DNA of 64,000 bases from Odobenus rosmarus divergens (Eukaryota; Chordata; Mammalia; Carnivora; Odobenidae), in the NCBI RefSeq assembly GCF_000321225.1, contig NW_004451665.1, forward strand, positions 205,922 to 269,921, in the 5' to 3' direction. Below, piece after piece: positions 10,500 to 22,740 of this stretch (position 1 is its first letter; the number at the start of each line of letters is the position of its first letter). Position numbers and translations under genes: made by a program. The notes under the pieces were generated by a model. It was not told where the DNA came from. It ran no database searches and saw nothing but the letters and a program-made list of their open reading frames with translations.

Positions 10500-11060
10500 G
10501 TGAGGTGTTAAAAGTGGGCTTAATAGTGTTCCAAATCTTAATTGTGTTTATTTATTTATTTTTTATTCCAGTTGTGTGGTAAAGAATTTAACCTTACCCA
10601 AAAAGAAGTATGGCCTTTGCCTTCTGGCAATTAATCTCTAAACCCCTGGAATGTCATCCCAATGGGAGTGGTCTTTGTGCCAGATCAATAATGTGATTTA
10701 TGGTGGGGGCTCTGAGTCATCAAGAGCTCAACCTCCTAATGGACTGGAGAGTAAGAGCCGTGGATAGAAATTCTGGACACAACAGCTCAGAAGAACTTCC
10801 TGGTTGACAATACTCGGAACATGCTATCACATCTCAATGCTGGGAATTAATGCATTCTGACTCCCTAGGAGAGGTCAACAAAAGGCCCCATGCTTGGTTC
10901 TTCCCTAGAGTCCATTCTGGGCTTCTTCTCTTAGCCAATATTAATCTGTATCCTCGCCCTGTAATAAACCATAACCATGAGCATAATAGCTTTCAATGAG
11001 TTCTTTGAGGCCTAGCAAATTATGAAACCTGAGGGTAGTTTCGGGAATCCCTTCAACTAG
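10500..11060 (+). repeat. Unassigned old repeat-like block
   Basis: Contains GTAATAAACCATAACCATGA then GCATAATAGCTTTCAATGAG and CAAATTATGAAACCTGAGGG, wording I associate with an old interspersed repeat 3' end (L1 or LTR class). I cannot assign the family, and the limits are rough. Confidence 0.35.
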
Positions 11061-11089
11061 CATTTAGTGTCAGAAGTGAGGGTGTTCTC

Positions 11090-11269
11090 AGGGCACCTTG
11101 GGTGGCTCAGTTGGTTAAGAATCCGACTCTTGATTTCAGGTCAGGGTTGTGAGATCAAGCCCCATGTCGGGCTCCACGCTCAGCGGGGAGTCTGCCTGGC
11201 ATTCTCTCCCTATCCCTCTGCCCCTCCCGCCCCAAAAATAAATCTTAAAAAAAAAAAAAAAAAAAAAGA
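11090..11269 (+). mobile_element. SINEC, older subfamily
   Basis: Head GGGCACCTTGGGTGGCTC, body CCGACTCTTGATTTCAGG, poly(A) tail. Imperfect target-site duplication AGTGAGGGTGTTCTC / AGTGAAGGTGTTCTC at 11075-11089 and 11273-11287. Confidence 0.95.
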
Positions 11270-12404
11270 AGGAGTGAAGGTGTTCTCTTGTGGAGACTTT
11301 TCCTTCCAACTGCTTAGTTTGGCCCTCATTCTTGTACAGGCGTTCATAAAGAGGACTCTGAGTTACTGGGGGTACAGAGTGTCTTTAACTGCTTCCATGT
11401 CCATTTTCTCATGATATCTTTCTGCTACTGCCATTTCTAGAGCACAAACCTGAGAGTCAAACCAGAGGAAATGCGTCGATCTAGTTCCAAAGCTAACATG
11501 GTGGTCAAGAACCGGGTAGGAAGGACTGGAGCAAACTGGCACAGAATTAACAAGATGTAAGGGTTGACCTGGATTTTGGCTTGCGGGTCAGAACACAGGG
11601 ACTGATGGTCTTCAGGCTATTATCAGACAGGAAGCTTCGTATCACACTCAGCAGTTCATTAGGCTCTGTGTATCTTCTAGAATAACTAACACCCTGACCT
11701 GGGGACGTAGATGGAGTCACCCTGAACCAGAAGAGCCAATACCCAGACCTGGCCAGGCAAATGCTATCAGGAAGCAGGGATAAGGTAATACCTCTCCCAG
11801 GGGCAGGGTGTCAAGCACTAAGATCACTGCAGTTCTTTCCAGATGCTTCTGATCCAAAAACCAAGGTCCACTTTCAGAGATTAGGAGGCTGGTCAGGAAG
11901 CTGTGACTGGGGATCCAGAGTCAAGCTACCACTTGAGGGCCGGAGTCTGGAGGGTGGGTTTAAACTGGGCAACTCCAAGGGCTCCATCTCACTCCACCTC
12001 AGAGAGCACCTCCATGCTCCTAGTGTTTGTCTGGATGCACGTGTTTCCCAAATCCGCACTCCAAACTCCAAATGTCTATTAGAAACTTCCCCCAAAAGTC
12101 CTGCCCTTGCCCCGAAACTCAGTCTGGCAAACAATGGAATTCAATCTTCCTTTCCCCCTCCATAAAGCCACTGTCTCCACAAATGCCACAGCCTTTCTCG
12201 GGGTCAAGCAGGGGAGGCAGCGCCTACTCAGCAGGGAGTCCACCTCTCCATGCTCCTCACACACACTGCACTGAGCCCTGCCACTTCACTCTTCCAAACG
12301 CACGTCCACCCTTCTTCATTCCCACTGCCCTCATGGCCTCTAGCTGAAATTACTGGAAGGCTTCCCCAGGCCCCCGGATGTGCACAACTAGAATGGCTGC
12401 CATC

Positions 12405-12600
12405 AAAGAACACCTGCTGTATGCCGGGCTCGGTGCTAAATCTTGGTGTGAAAGAGCTCCCTGAATCCCAGCAACTCTACCGAGGTCATTCCCATGTCAC
12501 AGAGGAAGAAAGTGAAGCTCACCAAGGTTGAATGAGTTGCCTACATCACAAAGATGGAAGCGGCAGAGCTGAGCCTCGACAGAGGGCTGTGTCACTGCAG
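12405..12600 (-). repeat. MIR SINE (reverse)
   Basis: Reverse MIR order: CACCTGCTGTATGCCGGGC, TCACAGAGGAAGAAAGTGAA, GTTGAATGAGTTGCCTACA, GGCAGAGCTGAGCC. Confidence 0.6.
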
Positions 12601-14374
12601 AACTAGACCGTGTCTCACAGGATGAGGGAGATGGAGCAAGGACGGGGAACAGGAGACACTTCTGAAATGTGGGTATCAAGGGGTCACGTAAGCAAAGAAG
12701 GTGCTGGGCAGTAGTACAAGACTGGAGCTTCCAGTCCGGGCAACTGATCAGCCACTCCTGGGCCTACTGGGAGGGAAGAAGGTGGTGAAGCCCGGGAGCG
12801 AGGCAGAGAGGAGGCAGACAGAGCAGCTAGGGGACAGATGCTGGCCCGGGTGACAGGTGAGGGAGCTGGACGCTACCTGACATCAGCTATCTGTGAAGGC
12901 ACTGGGGGTAGGAAGCATGGAGGAGACACTTGCTGCCTCATATTCAGGCTCCCAGTCTGGGCTGGACTTGGCTGCCTACAAATACTGCAGAAAGCGGTTT
13001 TCATGAGGCCTCTCAAGGCCCATGGACTCCCAGCCCCTGAGACAGCACTGAAGACTGGTGGGGGGTGGGAGGGGGATGTGGAGCAAGTTGTCATGTAGAG
13101 GCCCAGGTGCAGGGAGCAGAGAGGGACGAGAGGAGAGCTGGGGAGCCACACAGACACAGCCAGTCAGGCGCCAGCAAGATGCTGGCCAGTGAGCAGTACG
13201 GAAAGAGGACAGGATCTCCAGCTGCAAGGTCCCACCCTGGAGTCCCATCCTCCCAGCGTTAACTCATTCCAGCCTCTTTGGTACTCTTCCCTCTACTCAA
13301 ACCCAGCTTGTCCCTTCCACCCAACCTGTCCTGGTATGTAATCTCGAATTTGTCCTCAGTGAAGGCGATTCTGTTTGTGTCAGGTTAACTCCCACACTGC
13401 CCAAGGTCACAGAGCACGTTGGAACTAGAAAGGCTTGGAAACCATCTTGCCCCGGTCCTTCATACTTTACCTGGGCTTCAAAGGTGTGGCTTCCCCACGG
13501 TCGGAAAGCACGCTAGTGGACGAGCGGCCCGTGCCTGACTCTTCTATTGCAGCAAACGGACTTCTGGCCTCATCTGATGCACCCAGAATTACGTTCCTTT
13601 TCCCTCCCTTCTATTTCTCACCACAATTCCCACAGACTACTTAGCACCTGGCACACAGATGATACTAAATGAATGTTTGCCGACTTGGAGCCAATGACCT
13701 CCACTTATCAGGAGGAAAATAATCTAAAATCGATTTACTATAGAGGTGTGCATGACTGATAGCTCTCCCCTAATTCTTCAGTGTATTCACATTTTAAAAC
13801 AAGATATTTCTTCACCCAAATTAGCTGTCAGAATTCATAAGATATAGAATTATTTGGAGACTAGGGAGCTTCCTAAAAGTGCTCACATCACTGCACGGTC
13901 CTGTAAACCCAAGCCCACAGATTGCCGGGTGAAGGCTACCCTTCAGCGCTCCATGTTAGTGCCACCCGATAACCAGGAGGGGGAGCTCCAGGACCCTCTC
14001 CTCCCACTCGCACTACATATTCATCCCCAGAGGAAGGGCCCTGCACTTGATAAGGTCATTTTATTGAGCCATGGGCTGTAGGTATGGTCTTTTTCTTTCA
14101 ATTATCCCTGAGGATTCTCTTCCCCAAACATCCTTGGGAGTTGGATCTTCCCAGGTGGGCCAGGAGAAGCTGGATGAAGCTAGCCTTAGGAAGAAATGAT
14201 TTTGCCTTCACTCCTTAGCCCCACCTTTCCAGGAGGGCTAGAGTGGGAGACTGCAGTGCGGCAAAAGGCAGGTATGGTTGGAGGAACACAGGGCCAAGAA
14301 GCGACTTTCAACCTACAGTGCTGGAGGCCACTTACGCCTTCCCTGAGACCAGGGAAAACATAGCCCTCCACAGG

Positions 14375-14450
14375 GCACAGCATTATCAGAACGGGGTCTG
14401 GGCTCAAACCCTAGCCTGGCTTCGTCCTTGGGCATCTGCCTTGGCGCTAG
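14375..14450 (+). repeat. MIR-like fragment
   Basis: Short match: GGGGTCTGGGCTCAAACCCT, then TCGTCCTTGGGCATC. Weak. Confidence 0.35.
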
Positions 14451-14674
14451 TTCTAGGTGGCTGGCACAGGAAGTCAGTTTCCAGGATGCTGGCCATTGAC
14501 CGGCTCCTTCCTTCAGATTTCCATCTCATCACAACACACTGCTCCCCGCTGCACCAAAGAGTCTGCATGCCCCATCTCCTTTTGTCTCCAGTCCCAAGGA
14601 AGTGGTCTTCACCTTCACTCCTTTTCTTCCTTCATTTCCTTCAAGAAGGAAAGAAAACTCCCCTTCCCTATAGC

Positions 14675-14868
14675 AGTAGCTCTCAAATGTGATCCTGGGA
14701 CCAGCAGCATCCCAGCATGATCGGGAACTTGTCAGAAATGCAAACCCTCAGACCCTACCTCAGCCCTGTAAGTGGGAATAACTGTAACTCCTAAAGCCCC
14801 AGCCTGGGGCCCAGCAGCCTGCCTTTTACTACAGGTGATTCTGATGCAGCTCAGGTGTGAGCACCAGT
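14675..14868. mobile_element. MER5A-like hAT element
   Basis: Contains CTCTCAAATGTGATCCTGGG, ACCAGCAGCAT, GGGAACTTGTCAGAAATGCA, CTGGGGCCCAGCAGCCTG and AGGTGATTCTGATGCAGC in order, i.e. a nearly complete MER5A-type element. No coding capacity. Confidence 0.75.
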
Positions 14869-15009
14869 GCCATATGGAGTGGATTGTGGGGGAGGCGTGC
14901 CCCACCCTAAGCTAGCTGTCCCTGTGAAATCTCAGTGTTTTTCAACGCCGAGAACACTTGGGGGGCTCTGGAAAACCCTCTCTAGAGAGGTCACAATAAT
15001 CACAATCAT

Positions 15010-15225
15010 AACCAACTAATAGCAGCTAACGTCTAGGCAGGTGCAAAAACCTCACACACTCCACACTCACAGTAATGCTCTGAGGCAGGTGCAATTATCA
15101 AGCCCTTTCTACAGAGGACACCACTAGGGCTGAGACAGGGAACATCCTGGCCACAGCTGCACGGCCACAGATGTGAACACAGATCTCTCGGGTTCCGAAG
15201 TCCCAGGTCTCAACACCACTCTCTA
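15010..15225 (-). repeat. MIR SINE (reverse)
   Basis: Reverse MIR order: TAGCAGCTAACGTCTAGGC, AGTAATGCTCTGAGGCAGGT, TCTACAGAGGACACC, ACAGCTGCACGGCCACAG. Confidence 0.55.
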
Positions 15226-15869
15226 GACACCCCAACCAGTGGAGCCGGATGGGAGGTGGGCTGCAGATGGGCTTCTTGTGTCTCCCGTAGCTCCTAGGGT
15301 GCAGTGGCCTTGGAATGGCTCTTCTGCTCCTGCTGCTTCAGCTGCCAGGTCGCCTCCCCAGGTCTGAGCCCTGCCCCTCCCCTCTTTTCCTGGGAGCCAG
15401 GTCAGTCAGGCACCTGCACTTCTCAACCTCCCTTGGCTTCACCCCCTCCACCGCCCCAGCCCTGCTTGGCCACTTAGAGCCATTTCTCAAAAGTGGGGAT
15501 GGCCTCTGAGAAACCTAACCTCTAGCCCATCTCACCACTCCCCTACCATGCAGCCTAAGCCACCTCTGTCCTCGAGAATGCAGTCTGCAGAACCACCAGC
15601 TCTGTAACGAGGTTTCTCCTCATCTCTCTGGTCACTAGCTAACAAAGCGGTGGCCACTGCCATGCCTCTGCCCGAAGCAAGGGAGCATCTGGTAGTTCAG
15701 GGCACTGGTCATCACCCATCCCAGATGGAACAAGGTGCTGACGGTTCCAGGGACGTCTGGGAGAATCGGGAGGCAGCCCGTGAATGCACACCCTTCCGAG
15801 CAAAAGCAGGAGGGTCTCTCTCCCTCCCGGGGGGACTTTGAACCCCTCCCCCAGGCACAGGGGCCACAC

Positions 15870-15998
15870 CTGGTTTGCTTTCATGTTGAGGGGTTTCCTG
15901 AGGGCTCGTGGGGCCGCTGCTCGGGATTTCCCTGTAGGAAGATGAGGCCCGGAGAGTCACCGCTCCCTTCCCAGTGCAGATTTTCGTAGGATCCATGT
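15870..15998 (-). CDS. SORBS1: SORBS1 coding exon 4
   Basis: A 129-nt exon coding for residue 59 (split D) to 101, beginning DMDPTKICTGKGAVTLRASS and ending SPQETPQHESKP. This block is strongly conserved in SORBS1; the N-terminal part matches mouse nearly exactly as I remember it. The acceptor is TTTCCTTTTCAG|ACATGG; the donor is AAACCAG|GTGTGG. Phase 1-1, so it could be skipped in frame. Rich in serine and threonine with several S/T-P sites, probably a disordered, phosphorylatable segment. Confidence 0.96.
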
Positions 15999-18021
15999 CT
16001 GAAAAGGAAAGATGCAAAGAGAAGCCTGAATCCGAGGCTCTTGAAGGATTAAAGCAACAGTCAGCTGGCAACTCATGACAGCCGGGGAATGAGATGAACC
16101 TGCTTACAGCCACCCAGTCTTATGGTCAATGTGATAGTCAATGAGAATTAATTTGTGGGTGGAGGAGAGAGACGAATCCCGTTTTCAGAGGTTTACCACA
16201 CATCATGAGGTTCAGGGGAAATGGAGGCGACAATGAGTTCTGTGTAAGTTATAATTATCAGCTGAAAACATTTCAAAATGAAAGCAGGTTAATTCCTTTT
16301 ATTAGATGAGGCTTAGGTTGGTGAGCAGACTTCTGACCAATTAGTAAGGCACAATTCAAGAGAGTTGATGAGAGATTTCTCAAGCTTCCAGACCACCCTT
16401 CTTATGAAAGAGCAAGTTGGCAATATTGGGATCAAGTTGTTCTGGGGGAAAAAAAATCACTGCTCCCTGTTCTCCAGTGGAAAAAGGAAAAGAAAATCTT
16501 CTATCAGCAAGTCAAGACCCTTAAAATGATGACAGGATATGCTGCCTGTGGAGAAAGATCATGGGTGAGAGCCTCACATTCCAAACTTAATGAAGAAAAT
16601 TCACACCAAAGAAAATGACAAGAAACACCAAATCCTTCAGTGAACAGTGTTTATTGCGCCCCCTGCCGAGCCTTCCCTGGGCCCTGACCTCTCCTACAGC
16701 TCATAGTGGCCTAACAGCACACTCAGTTCATCTTTCAGAATTCCATTGAGAAGGATTTCAAAATAGGCTCAGAAGATCTGGATGCTCATTCTCTAGGAAA
16801 ACCAGTGATGAGGAGTCAAGAAACTGACATAGATCACACAGTTCTAGAAGGCACGTGTTTCCTTCCGTGCAGCTCAGCTGAACTGAATGCCACAGTTCAT
16901 TTTTTCAAGTTGCTCACAGCACAGCCTGGATCTCTGACCTAAAATTGTCAAGACTGGGATTATGGGATAAGGCTTAAGGTGGGTGATGGGCAGGACGGAG
17001 GCTCAGACATCCACGCCTCCCCATTCCCATGCCAGGGCAAAGAGAAGCACAGCCTCCTCTCTCCTTCTTTCCAGTCCAGCAGCCTCTCCAACAACTCAGA
17101 CAGACCGACCACTGGTGTTACAGAAGAGAACAGATCTGCCCCATCAGCACCTCTTCCCATTGAAAGCGAAGCACAAAAAGTGTGTGGCAGAGCAGACAGT
17201 GACCTTGGTGGGCACATGACTTGTCCAACCCTATCAAGAGGATAAGTGACTGAGGTCACAAAAGTACTGGGAAAACTGATTCATGGCCTTTTCAAAAAGG
17301 ATGAGCTGCAAAATGACAAATCCAGCCCATCCTAGGCTCCTGGATGCATGGCCAGATCTGCCCAACTCCAGAGTGCACCACCGGGATAAAGCACCACCTG
17401 GACCTCGCTTGTGCCACTTCGCACAGAAGGAAGCTGTATGTCAGAGCTGACACCTGAGCGGCACCCACTCCTTGGACAGGAGCAGCAGGAAGGGACTGCA
17501 GGTGAAGTCGGGGCTTGGAGGAGCACAGTGGTGCATCTAGGATTGGCATCTAAAGCAGCTGCTTCAAGTTCGGCCCAACTCAGAGGTTCCCTGGGTAGAC
17601 ACGTTAATTCTCGGGGAGAATGAAGTTGTAAATAAAGTATTGGGAGCTGAAAGCCTCCAGGGAGAGCCACGTACCGCATATACCTCCATGTATCTATCAC
17701 GTACCCCACGTACCAGACACCTGTGCCAGAGTAAATTATGCAGCCTCTGGACTGACCCTTCTCCTAAAGAGAGGAGGGGCAAGGCATCTATCAGTATTCC
17801 TCTAGACATGCTGCCTCACAAAACACACACACACGTACACACACACACACACACGCACGCACGCACGCACAGGAAGAAAGGAAACCAGCTAAGGACTTGA
17901 GAGGGAAGAGCTCCTAAACATGCAAGAATTAAGCCTCCAACTCTTTGTTAGAAGGAAAGGAAGGAAAACCATGCATGATCTGCTAATAATTAAAAAAAGA
18001 AACCAACCCAAGGAGAGATAC
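15999..18021 (-). other. SORBS1: SORBS1 intron between exons 3 and 4
   Basis: An intron of about 2.0 kb. Apart from a (CA)n tract at 17823-17871 I see no repeat or exon that I can support. Confidence 0.85.
17823..17871 (+). repeat. (CA)n / (CACG)n microsatellite
   Basis: ACACAC tract that turns into a GCAC tract; likely length-polymorphic. Confidence 0.9.
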
Positions 18022-18117
18022 CTGGAGGGAGTACCAGGCCTGAAGAGCTTTTCACTGTCCTCACGGGAATTATTTTAACAGCAGAAATAGAGCGTGCACG
18101 TAAAGGGTCGGCAGTTG
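18022..18117 (-). CDS. SORBS1: SORBS1 coding exon 3
   Basis: A 96-nt exon coding for residues 27 (split A) to 58: ATADPLRARSISAVKIIP, then VRTVKSSSGLVLPP. It matches human SORBS1 with few changes. The acceptor is GTGTTTTCAG|CAACTG; the donor is CCTCCAG|GTATCT. Phase 1-1. The mouse reference protein, as I remember it, lacks this segment (PDK joined to DMDP), so this is an in-frame cassette present here and in human. It adds a basic stretch to the N-terminus. Confidence 0.96.
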
Positions 18118-19259
18118 CTGAAAACACAAAAGGGTAAATGATGCATCCAGAAAGAACATTTGGGAAACACTCAGGCAGTTGAGGAACTGGGCAGGGACAA
18201 TAGGAGGAAGTCGCCCACACAAAAAGAACAATGTGAAGAGCGTAGATGCGGTCATTTAAAATAACCTGCTTTCTCTCTCCAGAGTTCCCTGCTGAGATGG
18301 CAGAACCCCGTCCCCCCCGTCACCCATACGCAGTTGGTCAGTGTTAATCTGTGCCTCCTGCCACACCAGGAACGTGCCAAGGCTCTGGACAAAAAGATTT
18401 CCAGACAGGCAGATGGCTTGGCACACATTGGAAGGGGAGAGCCCCCAAGGTCCAAGGGGCCCCTGGGAGAAGGCCGGGGTGTCTGTGCTGGGGGCAGGGC
18501 TGCGAGGAGGAGAGCCCTGGCTCAGGCCCCTGATGAGTGCGGGAGGGAAGGGAACAAGCTGGTGAGCTGCCTGGGCCTCTCAGACATCACAGCTGCCTCC
18601 CCACCATCACAACTTCTGGGGCCCTTCCTGTGCCTGTGGACCCTGACCACCATTGTCCTCTGTCCCTGAGCACATCAGAACCTCCATCTGCTGGGCAGCC
18701 GATGGTCTTGCTTAAACCCAGCCTTTCCTGGTCAAGAGGTTGCCAGGTATCCAGTGCATGCTCAAGGCTCTGGGCAGCGCCCACGTACACAGCCGGGATC
18801 CTGACACCCAGCCGGGCCGCCAGAGAGCCAGCAGAACTGCCTGGGATGTGGCCAGGACTGCTGCCCTCATATCCTGGGTGCCCTACTTCTCCCTCTGAAG
18901 GCTTCCCTGGACCCCCCACCTCCCCAGATCCTGGAGTCTCAATGGTGGCACAGCCCCAAACCCTCCTTCTCACAGCCTGTGGGGAAGCCTCCCCTCACTC
19001 TGTCTCTCCAATGGCAGCAAGGAGAGATGGAGTTCAGGCACTATGGCACCAGGGTCACTCCAATGAGCAACACTCAGAGGTCTTCTGGCCCCACATCTAC
19101 ATAATAATTGGGGGTAAGGGCTGTTTGGGAAGCAAGACCTGTCAAGGGGACAGGAGGGAGGCAGGCCCCTCAGCCACGGAGAGTTCACTTTCCAGCCCAT
19201 CACGCTGCCGCCTCATAAGGCGGTCACATAGCCCACGGCCATTGATGACTAAGTAGACA

Positions 19260-19465
19260 ATAACAACAGTGCATGTATTGAGATACAAACATGCTTGCAC
19301 AGTGATCCCACTGCCTGATCCTTATGACCATGTGGGAGATTGGCCAGTGGGAGATTCTTGTTACCACTTTCAGAGGAAGAAGCAAGAGGCTCAGAGCTAC
19401 TCAGTCATCCAGCTCCTAGGTGAAAAGGCTGGAGCTCAGCTGTCCGGGGACCTGGCTCAGTGACT
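19260..19465 (-). repeat. MIR SINE (reverse)
   Basis: Reverse MIR order with TGATCCTTATGACCATGTGG, TTTCAGAGGAAGAAGCAAGA and GGCTCAGAGCTACTCAGTCA. Confidence 0.55.
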
Positions 19466-20099
19466 TCCCCAGGCTGCCATGACGACCTTTGGGTTACATC
19501 TTCTGTCTCCTTTCCAAAGGAGGGTTGAGTCTACTGAGTTGAGAGTGGAATCCGCGCCCACCTGCCACCCTCTTCCACACCTCTGAAGTCTGCTCTGTGA
19601 ATGAATTCACGGGGATGCGGTTGACGGCCCCACAGGTTTTACAAACATCAGAGCCCCCAGCCCTCCCCATGCTCCCTGGATGCTGAAACATGCCCCTGGG
19701 GCCACTCCTCAGGCACTGCCCTTCAACACCCCCTAAGTGTGACTTAGCCAAGATTGCCCAAGGCCCTGAGAATGCATCCTGCACCATGAGTGGAGAAGGG
19801 TGGTCGGGGAGGGAAGCAAGGAGCACGGAGCAGCAGGACACCTCCTGCCACAGAGGAACCGACCCCCAAACTAACTGGGCCCCCCATTCCCTAGCTCCTC
19901 CCGTGCTCTGTACCTTCCCTCCCCAGCTGCTCCTCCTGACTTTACACTTTGCCTTGTCTCAAGAGGACTACTTGGCTGAACCAGATGGAAATTACAAAAG
20001 CCAAACATGTCACATTCCGAAATTATTCTTTGCGAGATGGTGCATTTTGACTTGAATGCCCAATGACAGGACTTTTGCCCCCTCCTCTCTTGGATGCCA

Positions 20100-20275
20100 T
20101 AAAATTTAGTAGGATGAGCACGGATGGAATCACTAAAACCCAGAATTTGAAGCAGAACATCTCATTCCCTCATTTTCTAGATAAGGGGACTCACACCCAT
20201 AAAAATAATGGACCTCCCCTGATGTCCGTCTGTGAGCACAGAAGCGGGACACAAGTCCGTACCTCATCGCTTGGC
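20100..20275 (-). repeat. MIR-like fragment (reverse)
   Basis: Degenerate: CATTTTCTAGATAAGGGGAC, then TGAGCACAGAAGCGGGACAC. Weak. Confidence 0.35.
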
Positions 20276-20507
20276 CCACGCTACACTGAGGAAGTGACAT
20301 GGGAGCCTTGGAGCCTGGCTACGTGGGCAGCCATGTTGAGAGGCTGCGGAAGAGAGACCACAGGGCAAACGGGACCTCAATGGTCATATTACCACATCAC
20401 TCACTTCCCACTTAAATCTACTACCCTGAAATTTTTTAGAAACTGAAAATCGAGGCTGCCCATGGAACTAATGTCACGGAAATAACTGATTTCAGCAATC
20501 AGAGGTT

Positions 20508-20708
20508 TTTTTTTTTTTTTTTTAAAGATTTATTTATTTATTTGAGAGAGAGAGAATGAGAGATAGAGAGCATGAGAGGGAAGAGGGTCAGAGGGAGAGA
20601 CAGACTCCCTGCTGAGCAGGGAGCCCGACATGGGACTCGATCCCGGGACTCCAGGATCATGACCTGAGCCGAAGGCAGTCGCTTAACCAACTGAGCCACC
20701 CAGGCGCC
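20508..20708 (-). mobile_element. SINEC, full length, sense to SORBS1
   Basis: Inverted element of the second subfamily (body rc of GATCCTGGAGTCCCGGGATC). Exact 15-bp target-site duplication CAGCAATCAGAGGTT at 20493-20507 and 20709-20723. Confidence 0.97.
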
Positions 20709-21110
20709 CAGCAATCAGAGGTTCTTGCCTCCGGGGCAGGACTGTGGACGCGTCACTATTTACTGCCACTGAAGGTAAAATGTCAGGTAAGGGAGACTCC
20801 ATGTTGATAATGCCATTTGCACCAGGCGAAGGCCTCAGTCGGTGTACTTGACCTGTTGTTATCCACATCCTGGGAGTGAGGGACAGGTTTTATTACCATG
20901 TGACCTCACAGTGGGAAAGAGTGGCCTCAGACCCATGAGATGCAAGAACGTGCTCCCAGTCTCAAAGTCGGCATGGGAAACAGGTCTCTGGTTCACAGCC
21001 CGATGCGACCAGTGACCGCTCGTACCAGGCCAGTGGCCCTGGTCCCACATACTCTGTTCTGTCTAGAACTGCTTCCTAATACCCAGCCGGGCTTCCCTTC
21101 AAGAGCTTAC

Positions 21111-21179
21111 CTTTGTCCTGCCCATTGCTGCCTGGCGCCAACCCGTTGACCACGGCTTTAGAAGCACCAACGTCACATT
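21111..21179 (-). CDS. SORBS1: SORBS1 coding exon 2
   Basis: A 69-nt exon coding for the rest of E4 to residue 26: (E)CDVGASKAVVNGLAP, then GSNGQDK. It matches the human and mouse SORBS1 N-terminus. The acceptor is CTCTCTTTCAG|AATGTG; the donor is GACAAAG|GTAAGC, a strong site. It receives one nucleotide from exon 1 and ends in phase 1. Confidence 0.97.
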
Positions 21180-22589
21180 CTGAAAGAGAGACAAAGAGCA
21201 CAAGGCTTGGGGACATTTATTGAGTCCTGCGTGTGTGACATGCTGGGGACATGCTGGCTTTCTCAGGCGCCCCCTCAGGTGCCATGGGAGAATTCTGAGA
21301 ACGCTGTGTAGCTTGAACCAGGAGAGAACCCAAGAGCTGTTTGGGGATGGGAAGTATGTGGTAGATGACGTAAATTCTCCTGCCGTCTCGCTATGGCTTC
21401 ATTTCTGACATTTTTAAAAAATCTGCTTCATTCCCTCAAAATGGCATCTCCTGACTGACTAAGGCTTATCTACTCACTGGAAGGCCAGCTCCATCGCATC
21501 CCTGAGCATCCGGGAGTGAGAGCTGTCAGAGGACAGAGACCTCAGGCTCTTTGACACCTTCCTTCACCCACCCACATCCCCCGTCATCAGAAGCATGCTA
21601 TCCGTCCCCTGGAATGTCTCTGGACACTGCCCCTCGCCCCCCACCCCCACTGTGGCCCTTCTGTTACCGTCCCAGAGATGACCTGCCTTCCCCACCGCTC
21701 CCCCGTCTTCATTCTGTCCCTTCTCCACCCCCACTGTCAGTCTGCATCCAGAGAGCACTTTCTAGCTCCTGATCCAACCGTGGCCCTCCCTGGGTTAAAA
21801 AGCCCCAGGGTGCAGGACAGATGAAAACGAAACAAGACAATGCAATAGGATCTTCTACAACAACTCTACTTTAAGTAGATGGTATTTCATCTCTGTTTTG
21901 AAAATAAAAATATTGGGGTTTAGTTGGGAACTCAATCATGCATATGAGGAAAAAAATCATCCACGAGGAGAAAATGTATTCCGAGTTCCCTCAAATGTAC
22001 AAATGATTGTTTGAAATATAATTTTTTAGTAAATTGCATGACTTATATCTTGGCCTACCTGGTTATATTTAAATTAACTGATCTTCCTGATGATTAAAAG
22101 CAAGCAAGCAGACAAGCCCCAGTGGCCAGCAGCTACCTAGGGGACAAAGCCTGGGCAATTCACACAGGATTCTGGGCTCTCCTAACCACTGGTCCTATAG
22201 CCTTTTCCTGCTGTGTTTCCCTCCTCCACTGCCTGCCATGCCCATCTCCTCACAACCCCTGAGCTTGTCAGATATGAACTTCCAGACCTTTAGGCTTCGT
22301 TCCTGCAAGACCCACACCAGGAATGCCTCCTCTGCTTTCCTTACCTTGGGGAAATCCTGTGCCTCCTCGAGCCTGGCTTACTGCAAATGTCACCTCCTCT
22401 AGGTCAAGGGAGACCTTTCCGAGTTCTGCTCAGCTAAAGGCACTGAGAGCAACCTCAGACCCACCTGTGTGGTTTGGAGTAACCCTACCCCCACCCCCCA
22501 CCAGCCAAGAGCTAATCAAGCCACAAATATAATCGTAACACCCATGGTTTCTTAAACATCTATTTGCCCAGATCTGAGGACCCACGATA

Positions 22590-22740
22590 ACATTCCGTTA
22601 AGTAGCACCTCATTTTCATCCTTCAGACTCAGTCCCCTGGAGCTGGGAGTCAGGAACTCCTATTTCACAGATAAGAAATTTGAAGCGCAGAGAGGATGCC
22701 AGGCCTGCCCAAGATCACTATGCTGGGGTCTCCAATCTGG
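22590..22740 (-). repeat. MIR SINE (reverse)
   Basis: TTTCACAGATAAGAAATTTG, AAGCGCAGAGAGGATGCC, CCTGCCCAAGATCACTATGC in reverse MIR order. Confidence 0.55.

Larger units (their letters stand above)
6631..15869 (-). other. SORBS1: SORBS1 intron between exons 4 and 5
   Basis: An intron of about 9.2 kb. It contains a hAT MER element, a MER5A-like element broken by a SINE, several MIRs, a second SINE and an unassigned old repeat. I see no further exon with paired splice sites and a SORBS1-like reading frame. About 6640-7320 and 12610-14370 hold nothing I recognise. Confidence 0.85.
18118..21110 (-). other. SORBS1: SORBS1 intron between exons 2 and 3
   Basis: An intron of about 3.0 kb holding one sense-orientation SINE (20508-20708) about 400 bp past the exon 2 donor, and MIR fragments. 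About 18130-19250 is GC-rich with overlapping open frames on both strands, but none is recognisable. Confidence 0.85.

Noticed and set aside
14243..14692. A 149-residue open frame
   Set aside because: Overlaps a MER5A-like element and a MIR fragment; no known domain, chance frame.
17823..17871. CRISPR-like or other spaced repeat
   Set aside because: Simple (CA)n microsatellite in a mammalian intron.
18537..19256. A 239-residue open frame on the plus strand
   Set aside because: GC-rich SORBS1 intron with open frames on both strands at once; no domain or splice support.
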